A program made the position numbers and the translations under genes. From positions 124,806-188,805 of the forward strand of contig OENT01000030.1 of NCBI GenBank assembly GCA_900239685.1: DNA of 64,000 nt, in the 5' to 3' direction. This document shows, piece by piece, positions 23,420-36,200 of the stretch (position 1 is the stretch's first letter; every line of letters starts with the position of its first letter). The notes beneath the pieces were generated by a model. It was not told the origin of the DNA and ran no database searches. It saw only the letters and a program-made list of their open reading frames with translations. Source of the DNA: Rotaria macrura (lineage: Eukaryota > Rotifera > Eurotatoria > Philodinida > Philodinidae).

Positions 23420-23810
23420 AACCCTCCCCCCTAGAATAAAAGGCCACCCCCAAGAAAAATTTCAGAAGACCTAATAGAAGGCCATGCGATCTCCAGAAGC
23501 TTTTTCAGAAATCCAGTTGATTTTCAGGTTTTAGCACTAAAAAACCTGTTTTTTTCAGTAAAAAATCTGTTTTTTTTTGTAAAAAAATCAAGGTTTTGAG
23601 AAAAAGATGACCTTTTTCCAAGTAAAAAAACTGGTTTTACAATATTTTACTGCTAAAAGTGTCTGTTTTAATGGGAAAAAATTTTAAAAAACCCTTAACT
23701 TTCACGGTAAATCCTAGTAAAAACATAGCCCACAATAGTAGGCCACTGTCGGAGGAGCGACGTAAATTTTCATAATAGAAGGCCATGGCCTTCTATTCTG
23801 GGGCGGGGTT
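23420..23810. mobile_element. MITE with AACCC...GGGTT ends and TA target duplication
   Basis: The ends read AACCCTCCCCCCTAGAATAAAAGGCCA and, on the other strand, AACCCCGCCCCAGAATAGAAGGCCA with small gaps. TA flanks both sides (23418-23419 and 23811-23812). Length is 391 bp. No coding sequence inside. Confidence 0.65.
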
Positions 23811-24881
23811 TACGATAACCTAACCATTCTCATATCAAAGCAGGCACGTTACCAGTTGCTGAGAATCAGAGCTACGAATGGGATGGGACGGGACGATCGA
23901 AATTCGTCCCATGGGACAAATTTTCTTCATCTGTTCCATCCCGTCCCATCCCATGGAATTCACAAGTCGGCCCATCCCATCCCATCGATTTTAGAATAGG
24001 CCCATCACATCCCATGGGACCACTTTTAAAATATTTTCATCCCATCTCGTTCCATAGGATTTTCATGCAATATAAAATTCTATCGTTTATCAAATATATT
24101 GAAAAACTTTCATATTGCTGAAAACTCTTCTATTTTTTCACTCTTCAAATACAATCTATTTTAACAAATAAAACAAGAATTTGCTTAATTTCCTTATATC
24201 CTCGACAACACTAAAGAAGTAATTAGCACAACAATAATGCTTTAGAACCACATTATTCTTAAAAGGAAATCGACTTTTTTTTACTTCACTTCTTGCCTTT
24301 CTGAGTCGTCACAACATTCAATGATATTTGAAGTCGCAGTTTTTCGTCCAGGAACTGTTCTGAAGTCATATAATTATATAGTGAGGTTGAGTGCAGAAAA
24401 GAAATCTTATTTTCTTTATGCGATTCAGAAGCATATTTAGATTCCCGGAAAACGAAATTACCGAAACTTTCAAACTTTCCGTCGACGCAATAAATACACA
24501 GTAGTGAAACCGAAGCTTTAAGAGATATTGGAAATTTCACAAATTTCGGATATTAGATATTTTTTGGGGCGCCGAACAGTTCAGAACCCAAACGCTTGGA
24601 ATTTCCGAAACTTCCAAAATTTCTTTTTTTACGTCTAAACATTACTGGGAATCCATGAGACTTTTATCACAAAGGACTCATCATGATGATTCAGGAATGA
24701 ATACATGATCGAAGAACAACCCTCAATAGAAAACAGGAACGAAAAATGAGATTGATTCTCGTCAATGTCTACGAACATCATCTTTTATACAAAAAATATC
24801 ATAATCGAAAAATCCATCGACTGTCCCGTAGGACGAATCTTTCGTCTCATCCCATCCCATGGATCCAAGTTTCGTCCCACC

Positions 24882-25991
24882 CAGGGCTGCCATTTCTTAT
24901 TTTTCAAATGGGGTTTATGAAAGTCCAAATGGGGCATATTTGGGGTATATTCATTTTCGAATGGGGTACATCATTGGGGCACATTATCTCGCACGCTAAA
25001 ATGGAGGATTTGATTGAGAAAACAGATAAAATTAAACTTCTTTTGTAGAAAGCAACTCAATATTTCACTATTTTTATAATAGGATTAGCTTTCCCAGGTC
25101 GAACAGAACGATCGGTAAAAGATCGTATACGATGAGAATACGGCCCGTTACGGCGTCGTATTATCCCGTTTTAACAAGGTCAGTAATACGGCCGTATGTT
25201 CTATAGAATACGCTAGTATTACGCTGTCTTTACGAGGGTTTTACAGCGTATATACGGTGTCTGTGTACGTCTGTAATACTGACCTTGTCAAAACGCCATA
25301 ATATGGAATTAAACGGTCGTTTAACCGTGGTATACGATGTAAAAACGACCGTTTACGATACTGTTACGGTGGTCCGTTTTGATCGACCTGGGTTATTGTT
25401 CTTTTTCTCTCAAAAAACATTATGATGGTTAATTTATAAGTTGAGCTAGTTTGTCTCAAAAAGTAAGAGATTCTTTGCCTGTTGATGCTTCTGAATCATC
25501 ATAAATTTCAATTTCATAACCTTTGTTCAATTCCATGCAGATATTATCAACGATTCTATTGAAGAGAAAATCTAAAACTAGATTTACTTTTGAGACAAAA
25601 AGAACTAGCTATTCGTGAAATTTAATAAGAAAAGGTAATGAAACGATGGAAAACGAGAAATATTAAGTAAAATTTATTTGATTGCTCATAATGAAAACAG
25701 TATGTAAAACCGAACAGTTCAAGATGAAATTAAACAAAATGGATGCTCATGTCTGCTGGTCAGTTCTTTACCACAATACATTTATTTTGAGATGTCTTTA
25801 TATTATAGAAAGGAGACAACTCTAGTGAAAAACGTAGGTTATTTTCATGAGAAGGTTCGTTAATCACACTGCACACTTAAACGTTCAAATGGGGTATTAG
25901 GTATGTACCGCAAGGGGTATCGAATTTTCTGGGGTACGAAATGGTGAAATGGGTTACTATACCCCAAAAAGGGGTACAGTTGGCAGCCCTG
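24882..25991. mobile_element. hAT-like element nested inside copy 2
   Basis: The ends are CAGGGCTGCCA and TGGCAGCCCTG, a typical hAT terminus. Subterminal regions are rich in AAATGGGGTA/TACCCC motifs on both sides. The flanking octamers GTCCCACC and GCCCCATC are both cut from the host GGGATGGGAC repeat and agree at 6 of 8 positions. It is non-autonomous and is itself interrupted by the element at 25093-25392. Confidence 0.7.
25093..25392. mobile_element. CCCAGGTCGA-terminus element, innermost of three nested insertions
   Basis: This 300-bp element begins CCCAGGTCGA and ends TCGACCTGGG, the same termini as the element at 8046-9426. The interior is rich in TAATACGG/CCGTATT words and contains an inverted pair CAAGGTCAGTAATAC (about 25178) and GTAATACTGACCTTG (about 25274). 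The flanking triplets are TTT and TTA, so only a partial 3-bp duplication can be claimed. Confidence 0.65.
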
Positions 25992-26086
25992 GCCCCATCC
26001 CATCCCATGGGATATTTAGGAAAAGTAATTTCGTCCTATGGGATGGGATGGGATTGTCCCATCACATTCGGAGCTCTGCTGGGAAT

Positions 26087-27489
26087 GTTTTTCTTTACTA
26101 TCAATGCTTGGATGTGTATCCATGATACGAGTCTCATTGAAAATTGGATCAGAAATCTCAAATCTTTCGTCGAAGCATGCATAAAAATACATATATAATC
26201 TCCACGTGTCCTACATTTGTGTTAGATAAGTGTGTAATTCAGTAATAGACTGGTTGAATTGCCGTGCAGAGTTATTTGTTTCTTTATTTTCACATACGAA
26301 GCTCTTTTGGTCGAACCAATTATAATACAAGGAATCAAGCCTAGCATACCTATATAGAATAAGAATAATGCGCAACAACAACATATTCTATTGAATATAT
26401 GAAGAAAAGTAGATATGGATTTCTTGAACGACATGCAAGCAGTTGAAAAAATCTTCCTATATTTCAAAATAGTCGAATATAGCTTGGAAGTTGTTCTTAT
26501 AAGTAAATGACAGTTGTTAGGATGCTGCGATGAATCTTCATGAAACAGAGAGAGGTTTTCTTAATGAGCTCAGTGCAAACAAATATACTACTATTTCATC
26601 TTTTCAACATCTTGAATTTAAATTGTGTTCTGTGCAGGCAGAAAAATTAGTCGTATTGTTTTCTTTAGTTTTCTCAGCAAGAATCTTATCCAAGTGAACT
26701 CGTATACGTTAGAATCTTACGGCGACGGGTAGGGTGAAGTATGCGCTTGAGTACATTCCTGTAATAAAAATAATGGCATATACACTCACACCCTCTATGT
26801 AAGATTATGTTGAACTACCACATTTATGCTGAAAAGTAGAAGATAGAGGAAAGAATTCCAATAACAAGTCATCCTTTATGAATCAGAGATGGGCAAGGTC
26901 AGATTTGCAGTTTTTCGAAAACATCTCGTTTCGGGCCAGTTTTAATTTTGAAAAATCCGAACCGTATTCATCTCGGTTTTGAATCAAAAGATTAACCAAG
27001 ATCTAACATTGACAGATGCAGTTACACGAAAAATCACGTCTTGATTGATTGAAAAAAGAAAGTATTCAAAAAGGTTTCTCTTCGTAATCATTTCATATTG
27101 ATTGTCTTGCTTTTTCTCCGATGGATTTCAAAGACCAAGATCCTGGGGAAATATGAACTAACATTTTAATTGTTTGCTTGTTTCTGTTTACTACTTTTTT
27201 TGTAAGATTTGTTTGTTTATACATTTAGCAGAAGTCTTTTTCTATGTGGAATACAGTCAAGAATATTTCCATCAATTATTAGAACTATGAAACCACGTTT
27301 TTTAGAATGGTAAGATAGACAATCATCCTGTATTCTTCATGGAGTTCCAAGATTCAATATAAAGAGATCATAATTGAACTGACTGTTCGACAAACAAAGG
27401 ATGTTCTGTTGGTTGAAAACTAATTGAACGCTTATTTGAAAAAATGAAATAGCTGACTTTTAAACTTCTTCGTCTGATTATCTTGCATT
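26087..27489. other. Non-coding stretch
   Basis: It contains the second copy of the short dispersed repeat (about 26738-26775). Nothing else is recognised. Confidence 0.4.
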
Positions 27490-27654
27490 TTATTTAAACT
27501 CTATCAAATACAAGTAGTCATTTTCAAAAGTACCGTTCAACTTGCTACCATCTGTAATAGCTAAAGAAAATCCTTTGATCGTTTTGCTATGACGAAGACG
27601 GAAATAGTTGCCCGCACGATGTCCAACGATTAATTCTAATCTTAAGAATTCTCT
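27490..27654 (-). pseudogene. Orphan coding-like fragment, unrecognised
   Basis: Read on the minus strand, EFLRLELIVGHRAGNYFRLR continues as HSKTIKGFSLAITDG and on to LYLIEFK and a stop at 27490-27492. An acceptor-like TAG precedes it. Further upstream (about 27700-27800) a frame with TTTVPLSWSNKFDDFN is broken by stops. The composition looks like real protein rather than random frame, but I recognise no family, and the upstream breaks suggest a gene relic. Function unknown. Confidence 0.3.
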
Positions 27655-29097
27655 CTACACTACATTGGTTATATTTTGATGGTGCTTCCAAAATTGCGAT
27701 GATATTAGCTATATTGATCGAGAAGCTTGCGAAATTAATCGATTGTTTCTAACGTTGAAATCATCGAACTTGTTGCTCCACGATAACGGAACCGTAGTCG
27801 TGATAAAATAGTTCAATATTAGAGAAAACATAGTTGTTGTGATCAGAATTAATTCAGAAAGTGAGTTAATTAGTGAAAAGAAACGTGTAAAGTTGAAGGT
27901 ATCATATGTAAAATAACTGTGTTGTATCGTACCAGTAAAATAAAATTTTCTTTGATATGCAATGAAAATCCTCGAAAATTTTTGACATGTGTAATTGAAA
28001 ATGAAGAGGAAAACATGTCACATACTTGCTCATGACAGACGTACTGTGTAAACAACTGATGACAGAAAGTATCAAAATAGAAAGTTGTAAATAAAAATGA
28101 AATCACTGTATTTGTAACCAAAAAAGAGGAGACTTGGGACTAACATCTCGCGTTTTTTTCTTAACTTGAATAATTCTGAAGAAAATCGACCAAGTTTTAG
28201 AAGAACTTAGGGGAATATTATGTGTCATCTACATCTATATAATTACGTGCAATATTGTTTTTTCTTCTGTGGTTTAGTTAGAATCTGGAGAATATTATCA
28301 TACTTAAACAAAAGTATACTTATATACGATGTAATTATGATCGATTTGAATACGATACTGATGTGCTATTATTCATCGTAGTTTAATATTATATTATTTA
28401 TCTTTTTTTTTTGAATAGCATATTTCGAACAATCAACTTATGATCAATAAACAATAGATAAAGATTTCTCTTTTACGTTCATGTAAGTTTTAAAAATGTC
28501 GAATAAATAAGTCAATCTGAGTATTTTACTAAACAACTATCTATCATAAATCATAGTTATATCTAACATCATGTTAGTAAGTGCAACATATCTGCATGAT
28601 AGGATTCAATTTATCTCTAATTATTATTAATATCTATGAATTGATTGCTTTTCAATATTTATTAATAATGCTAGAAATCATCAATGAACTGTTCTATTAG
28701 ATTGTTGATAGTATATATACATGTTACATGTTGACAGACGCATATTAATTCTCATGTTCGATAAAGTTGATGTTTCTTGTTTTTGTTTTGAGTAAAATTA
28801 TACGTTAACGTCCTATAGTAAAGAATATATCAAATGAATAAAACATCCTGTTATTATTATTATTTTTGTTTTGTCTCAATTGTAGTTTTTTTTTGTAGAT
28901 ACGAGAAATAAAGCATTCATTTTCAGTTTTTGTTTTCATCGCAATAATTTTTCGCATCATTAGGTGTATGTGTGAGATCGTCATGTATATGAAAAACAAT
29001 AAATAAAGAAAAGATGACAAAAAGAACGATGTGATTAATCTTCATTGAAATTGAAATACAACCATCAATTCACACAGTCATTCATCTGCACACATTT
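27655..29097. other. Downstream region of the muscarinic-type receptor
   Basis: AT-rich, no supported gene. It probably includes the 3' untranslated region of the receptor gene that ends at 29098. Confidence 0.4.
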
Positions 29098-31242
29098 CTA
29101 CAATTTTCGAAAATCGCAACGAAGTAGACGTGTATAAGTCTTTTTAAATTGTCGATTAGCAAGTGCATAACAAAACGGATTAATTGGACTATTCAAGTAG
29201 CAAAGAAAGTAACAAGCATGAAAGAGATATGTATTAAACACAATGCTTTCACGACAAGTCTTGCAAAATGTTTGAATTATTGTATGGATATGCCACTAAA
29301 AATAAACAAAACAATTCAATATCAAACATTTGTATAGAACAAAAGAAAGAAAGAAGAACAAAACAATCACGCATTCTCTCCATGTTGAGAATAATTCCTG
29401 AGGTTATCGTTGTTTTTTTATTTTGTAAATGTCAAAATACGTATCAAAAATTTCTTTTACAACATATTCGGTAAGTCTGTGGCTTCAAGCAACGTATTAT
29501 CTATGACCTCTTTATGTCAGAAGTGTGGGATGGAATATCATTCGCATTCGTATAATCTTTTTAAGTTCACACTTAACCCTTTAATCATCTATTTCTTTCA
29601 GGTCATAATTGGATGATCTCTTGCTCTTATATCATTATATCTATGTAGGAAATTACCCTCAGATCGATCGAATCATTTTTGACAAATAGAATACTAAACG
29701 ATATATCGAATGGCCTCTTACAATTTTGGAATCGTATTCGATCGATAGAAGTTAATGTTTATTTTTCTGTAAAAGTTTTCAATACTAACCGGTGTCCAAC
29801 ATAGTACAAATGCACCCAAGATAACTGTTATGGTACGTAAGGCTTTTCGTGCTTTACTATTAGTACCATGTCGACTCAATAGTTTATGCCGTGTTAGATT
29901 TGATATTCGATTTTTATTTTGTCTAATTGGTAAAAGTATTCGATTTTCTTCCAATTTTTTATTGGATCCTACTGTAATACGAGTCATATTAAGTAAAGTC
30001 GTTATATTTGACGCTATTGTTGCTACTGATGTACGTTCACCACTGTTTTCATTCGACGATGAACGATTTAGAACATCAAGTCCATTGGATAATCTTTGTA
30101 AATTATTATTGTTAGTATTATTATTATTATTATTGTTGTTGTTGTTGTTGTTATTTATAAATGAACTTCCAGCATCATCATCAATACTTATATCATATTT
30201 CGCTACTGACGACAGAGTCGATTGCTGTGTGTGTTTAGTTTTTTTTGGTTGTGGTGAGGATGATGACGTGAGTGTTGTCTGAGTAAGTTGATGGTTTTTC
30301 GACATTTTTAATATAAGATGTGTCATATTTGACGATGAGATGCCTATTATATTCGATACTTTTTTTGCATTTGCTTTTGAACGTTTTTCAAGTGCACTTG
30401 CAACTTTATAAATAAAAAAATAAAGCGTAAACATAACTAGAAGAGTTATCCAAAAATAACCAATAGTTAAACCTGAATGAAGAAATATTTCAATCGAATT
30501 AATTTACAATACACAACCATTGCTAACTAACCTAGATTAAAATACGCATTCTTATTCCATTGTACACTAAAATACATAATAAAATATCATGACCTTTCTT
30601 ATTCCTATACTATGAAAAACCCAAACGAAGTAAATATACTTACTCGCATTGAAGATCAGAACTACTTAAATTTGGCTTTTTACTGTATAATGGATAGCCC
30701 ATAGTCGAAATAAAAAATATTAATGCAGGTACAAACCATGTTAAAAGCACCAGAAATATAATTCGTCTTTTCGTTCTCCAATTTCGATATTTCGCAGGAA
30801 TTTTAACTGAACAAAAACGATCCACGGTGATTAAAAGTACCGTATATATCGATGCTAAGCATACAGTATAATCTAATGATAACCATATATCGCATAAGAA
30901 TGAACCGAGCACCCATTGATTTTTATATATAGCTAATGTTAAAAAAGGCATTGATATGCAACCAATTAAAAAATCACTTATTGCTAATGAAAATATAAAG
31001 TAATTTGTCGGCTGACGAATTTGTCGATCGACAAAAAATGAAACAAGTACAAGTACATTACCACTTATAGTTAGTAATGATGTAAATGTACCAATGACAG
31101 CAAGTGCTATATTCACTTGAATAGGATATGGATGTGATGATGATATGAATATTGTCGATGATGCATCTTGAAATTCATAATTGGTTAAATTGTAAATTAA
31201 AAATGAGTCGTTAAAATAAAAAAACGAAAGTTGTTCGACCAT
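29098..31242 (-). CDS. Muscarinic acetylcholine receptor-like GPCR
   Basis: Rhodopsin-class receptor for a small amine, closest in memory to invertebrate type-B/GAR-2-like muscarinic receptors. Coding exons on the minus strand: 30644-31242 (an upstream in-frame ATG at 31311 is possible), 30532-30566 (35 nt), 29790-30472 and 29098-29295, all GT-AG and in phase, giving about 504 aa. Visible features are GNVLVL in TM1, [10 protein letters not shown] in TM2, TM3 with the amine-binding Asp in [12 protein letters not shown]5 [11 protein letters not shown], a long third loop with an Asn run (about residues 305-320), TM6 VLCWTP and TM7 with NSPINPFCY (NPxxY). Oddities are DRF instead of DRY after TM3, and Trp-His instead of the usual Tyr-Asn after the TM6 Pro. 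The ligand is therefore inferred, not shown. Confidence 0.85.
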
Positions 31243-31311
31243 ACATGTAATAATAGCGAATATTTTTTGAGAACAAGAAATTTCTTTTCTTTTGTATCTA
31301 GAATGAATCAA

Positions 31312-33257
31312 TAAAATATATAAACACGACTTATTTCTTGTACATCAAATGTTATTTAACTGAATTACCTGATCCTCGTACATATACACTCGTCACTTAT
31401 CTGAAAAATATATGAGATTGAGATGGACGGGAAGAGAAAATATTTCTCTTATTTTCTTCGAGACACGGAGATAGATAGTGACGATATTTATCTTCATTCG
31501 TCTATCTTTCGAGTTCCAAAGAAAATACACACAGTCAATAAGCCGATATATTTAGCTTACAGGCGTCAGACACTTATTTTCTTTCGTGATATTTCTAGCT
31601 AATGTATACAATTTCTATAATTTAAAGTGTTCAACTTTTATTACATTGGAAAAGTGAAGGCGGATACACATGTATATATTTCTTTTTCTTAATCTCAACT
31701 TATGTTCTCGTAATGATAATCATTTATCAAGAGATAGTCGTTCAAAAGTCTACTACTCTCTTTTTCATAGCTATTTTTTTCTGAAGAACGTTTCTGATGT
31801 TCGCTCTCATCAAATACTATTCTTCTTACCAATAGTCATCAATTTGTTCGTAGACATAGAGAAAGCCAAAAGAGCGGACAAAACATTTATAGAAATGGTC
31901 TCTATCTATCGTTTGTTTCCTCGTTTTCCTTTTCTTTTTCTTTCTCTTTCGCTTTGTTAGAAACACAAAAAAGAAAACTCAACCATTCTGTTAATACCAA
32001 CGAAGAATATTTTCTCTTCATATTTTAAAATCATTGAACACGTGCACCTGCTATATTTAAAGTCTTGGCAAATATCCCGGATTATTTTATAAATGAAATC
32101 GAATGAATATTCATAATAATATTATAACACAAATAATATACACATCCAAAGAAATTCTTTGCGTAATTTATCATAATGGCCTTGAATCCGTGGATAGATG
32201 TTATCAGTTCGTCCGTATCTCTTTCCTATTTCACTTCTATCTACAGAAACGATTGCATGCTCGACTTTTTCTAATCGACAGTTATTACCTTCTTATGTCG
32301 GCACTTAACTAGAGGCGGCGAAAAGTAAACGCGTAAACGAGCACAAAAATTTACATGTTGATAAATGAGGGCTCACTGTAAGATGGGGGTGGAGCTTTCT
32401 ATACTTGTTGTGAATGAACTAAAATACGATGTTTATGGTTGTCGGACGCAAACATATCGAAGCGGAAAAATTGAATAATGGAAAGCGACAAAAGAAATAG
32501 AGCTAATTTATAAGAAATAGATCGCCTATATATTCATCAGAGAAAAATCAGAATAATAGCAAATTGATACAGTGTGTCTGAACAGACGTGCGTATGTTAT
32601 CAGATTATTGTATATATAAGAAGAATGTATGAATCAACACCTAGAAAATCGAGAATTTTCAATCATTGATATACTCATATGTTTGCGTAAGACTAGAAGT
32701 CAACGATAAAATCGACTAATCAAACGTATACGTGTTATCTATTCTTCGTTTTTTGTTTTAATATTATAATCGATCAAATGAAGAGAGAATAAGAATGATA
32801 AGACATCATCAAGATATTCAATAACAAATAGATCTCTTTGTTTCTTTTTTTTTTGTTCCAATGACATAACGAGTACCACTAACTTTCTTATCTTTTATAT
32901 CACTCTTTTGAACTTACTTTCAGATCGATCATCATTCGTAACTTCAAAGCACATCATACATCTTACGTTACTTCATTTCATTTTTTGGTCTAGTTAGCTC
33001 AATCAAAAAGAAACATAACTCAAATTTATCCGTCTATTTGATCCAGAATCATCATAACAACATATACATCATAATTGTATTCTATTGGGATATTTATTCA
33101 TTCGTTTCCTTTTTTATTATAACATAAATTCAAAAAACAAATCATTTCACAGCAAACAAGTTTTTTCTAAATATTTTTAACAAAATTGATTAAATAATAA
33201 TTATTAAAAAAACAAAAAAAGCAAACAAATGCATAAATTTGATTCATTGTATAGAAA
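31312..33257. other. Intergenic region between receptor 5' end and calumenin 3' end
   Basis: This is presumably the promoter and 5' untranslated exons of the receptor and the 3' untranslated region of the calumenin-like gene. Open frames here are short and without support. Confidence 0.45.
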
Positions 33258-36200
33258 TTAAAGATCATCATGATTTTTTAATTCAGCACCCCAATCAGTT
33301 GCTTGACTACCAACAAATACATCATGTTTATCGAGAATTTCTTGTTTAGTTAATTGATTATCCTAAATAGAATCATAAATAAATATGTTGAATGACAAAA
33401 ACAAATATAATTACTTGATTTTTATCGGCTTCACGAAATAAATGTGTTGTTTCAGCTTCAATATTATCATAATCAACTGGCATCAACCATAATTCAACTT
33501 CTTTTCGATTTAATTTTCCATCATGATCAAGATCACGGTATTTAAGAAAACTTTCGCGTTCTGTTTGAATCCAATCGGGTTCAACAGTATCGTTATTTTC
33601 TGTACTATCCCACATGTCACTTATGAATTCTTCAAGTGAAATAAATCCATCTTTATTTCGATCAATATCTTCGATTGTTTCTGTTATGACAAGATCTTTC
33701 ATACGAAGACTCTGCTCTGGATGTATGAAATCGGCGAATTCATTTTTATTCAAACTTTCATTACCATCTTCATCAGCTTTAGTAAATCTATATCAATGAA
33801 GAATCTTATTCATTTTTGATAAAGCAAAAATATTTCAAAAAAAATTCGATCGTTTACAGCAAGCTTCAGCTTACTAGTATGTATTCAACATAAGTATTAT
33901 CTATAAATAAAAGCGTAGATGATGAAAATAACTTTACAATTATTATTCTCTACAGAGTGATTGTATTTTCATTTGAATAGTGTTGTTGAAAAATAAAATA
34001 ATCAACTTTAGATACAACGAATTTAGAATAAGATCGTGAACGATTTCAACAAAAATACGGAAGGTAATTTAACTCGATGAAAGTTGACAAAAGAGTAAAT
34101 CTCCAAGGAATAGAATCAACAAAAGACTAATGAGGTAATTCTCGTAGCTGATAAATCGATTTTGATGGATACGAAAAGAACTCGTCAGAGGTTTGCACAC
34201 ATTTCCCATCTGATCGACTTTAATGAAGTCAATGTGCTTTGTGTAAGTTGAAATTAGTTCTAAATACTCTAGAGAGTATGATTTGCTGTAGAAATGGTGA
34301 CAGAAAAACTGATTTTCACATTACAGATCAAGATGGAATTTGCACTATGGAGATCAATCGCTAGGACAAAGCAAACTCGTACTTATTCAAGAAAAGAAGA
34401 TTGTCAACTGAAGTTGATCTTTCTCTCAAAGATTTTGCTTTGTCAAAATTTTGATTGCATCAGTGTTTCGAATTTTTCTGATTCTTAATTTTCTCTCTAT
34501 GAGAGATATACTGAGAAAAGTTTTGGTTAAAAAAGCAAAAATGATCAGTTGATCGATGTTCTTCATTAGATCGAAAAGGAGAACGAAAACGTTCATGAAT
34601 TTAAATGTCAACTCAGCGAATGAAATTATATTGAAGAATAACAGAATATATGTTTTTCTTTCGTTTCAAACGTATATTATTGAACAAAGTTCTATACTAA
34701 TTAGTTTGTTTTTATTCGAAAAAAAGACGACGACGACGAATAGACATAGATATTCTTAAATAATCTGATAGACGAACATGATGTTTTTAAGAATCTTTTA
34801 TTTTTTTTATCACTAATCACAACAGAATGTGAACTATTATTAGGTCACATTGCCATGAATGTATCAAGACGAAAATCGCTTCTGTGTCTCATTCGGAGTA
34901 AATTGAATATACTATTCACTTATCTTAGATGAATGTTCTATAACAAGAAAATGGAGATTCTTTCATTAGTTTTATGTATTCAAGGACGATGAAGCATTCG
35001 TAAGAGGAAAACGATGATTTACAAACGCGATCGTATAACTTGATAACTAATCAACAATATATAAATTGTGCTGTTGATATGTTTTATTCAAGTTGAATCT
35101 ATAGTGCAATAATAAAATTTTCTATTCAAAAGATTTAAAAAAAATAAAAATTTTCTTTTTTTTATTGTTTCACTATGAAAATGTTAAATTGATGAAGTGC
35201 AATATGATCCGCTCTATATTCAAATTAAATAACATACGAGTTAAGTCTCCGATAGTATTTCTAATTTATCGAATTATAAAAACAATAATTTTAATGTCTC
35301 GGAAAGTAGTTCTAAACGTCTATCGAATTTCATTAATATATAGGAAATTCTTTTATTAAATAAATGTAAAACAATGAATTGATTATTCTATATGATAAAT
35401 ATCAATAGTATTTAAATATTCTTTTCTTACAAAATCAATATAGAAAACATAGATCATTACCTTCGTCGATCTTTCTTTTGTAATCGAAGAAATTGTTCGG
35501 TGATTTTATCCAATTTTGGTGTATCATCATCTAATTAAAATAGATATCAATTAAACATTCATCATTAAATTTCATAGACAAATGACTCGTTGAATTAAAA
35601 TCATCGTGTGTCTTTAAAATTTCTCTATTTAAAATAATATTCTTAAAGATTGACATAAAGGAATGAGTCAATGGTAAATAATATAAGATATTCTAGAATG
35701 GTATCTGTTGATTTCTCATTAAATTTCACGAATATGTGACAGAGATTAAGATGATATTAGTTTACAAAAATCGATATCTACGATGAGTAACGAATTAATT
35801 ACTTTATAAAGATTATAACAATTTTCTATCAGCAAAAACAAGAAAATCCTTTTCTTTTTCCTTTGCTACATAAAATGTAAAAACGTAGTAGAAAAATGCT
35901 TTTGTGAGTCAAATCACTGGTTTAATTCGCAAAAATAATCATCTAGATTTCTATGACATTTGATCATTGGCCAACTAATGTCATAATGATAAAATTTCGA
36001 TAAGAGTTGCTTGCAATGACATATGACGGTAATACTAGATCTCCCTGTGCCTTCAATATGTATCCATTATGATGCTTTGCCGTCTAAACATATTTTAAGA
36101 TATGGAAAGATTCGTACCCGTAGAGAACAATGACATCTAAATAAGCCCTCGATGAAGTATTAGTTCTAATACCATAAGTTTTGTTTTTCTGTACTCTTCA

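Larger units (their letters stand above)
23867..26078. mobile_element. Non-autonomous hAT-like element (GGGATGGGAC family), copy 2, carrying nested insertions
   Basis: The ends CAGAGCTACGAATGGG / CATTCGGAGCTCTG match copy 1. The flanking octamers CTGAGAAT (23859-23866) and CTGGGAAT (26079-26086) agree at 7 of 8 positions. The interior at about 24160-24820 is the reverse complement of 6585-7300 in copy 1, including the stretch translating to ENKISFLHS, so the whole copy is inverted relative to copy 1. Its extra length comes from a second element inserted at 24882-25991. Confidence 0.8.

Noticed and set aside
30000-30282. Plus-strand 150-codon frame with a Leu run
   Set aside because: Antisense shadow of the receptor's third-loop exon; the Leu run is the complement of the Asn repeat.
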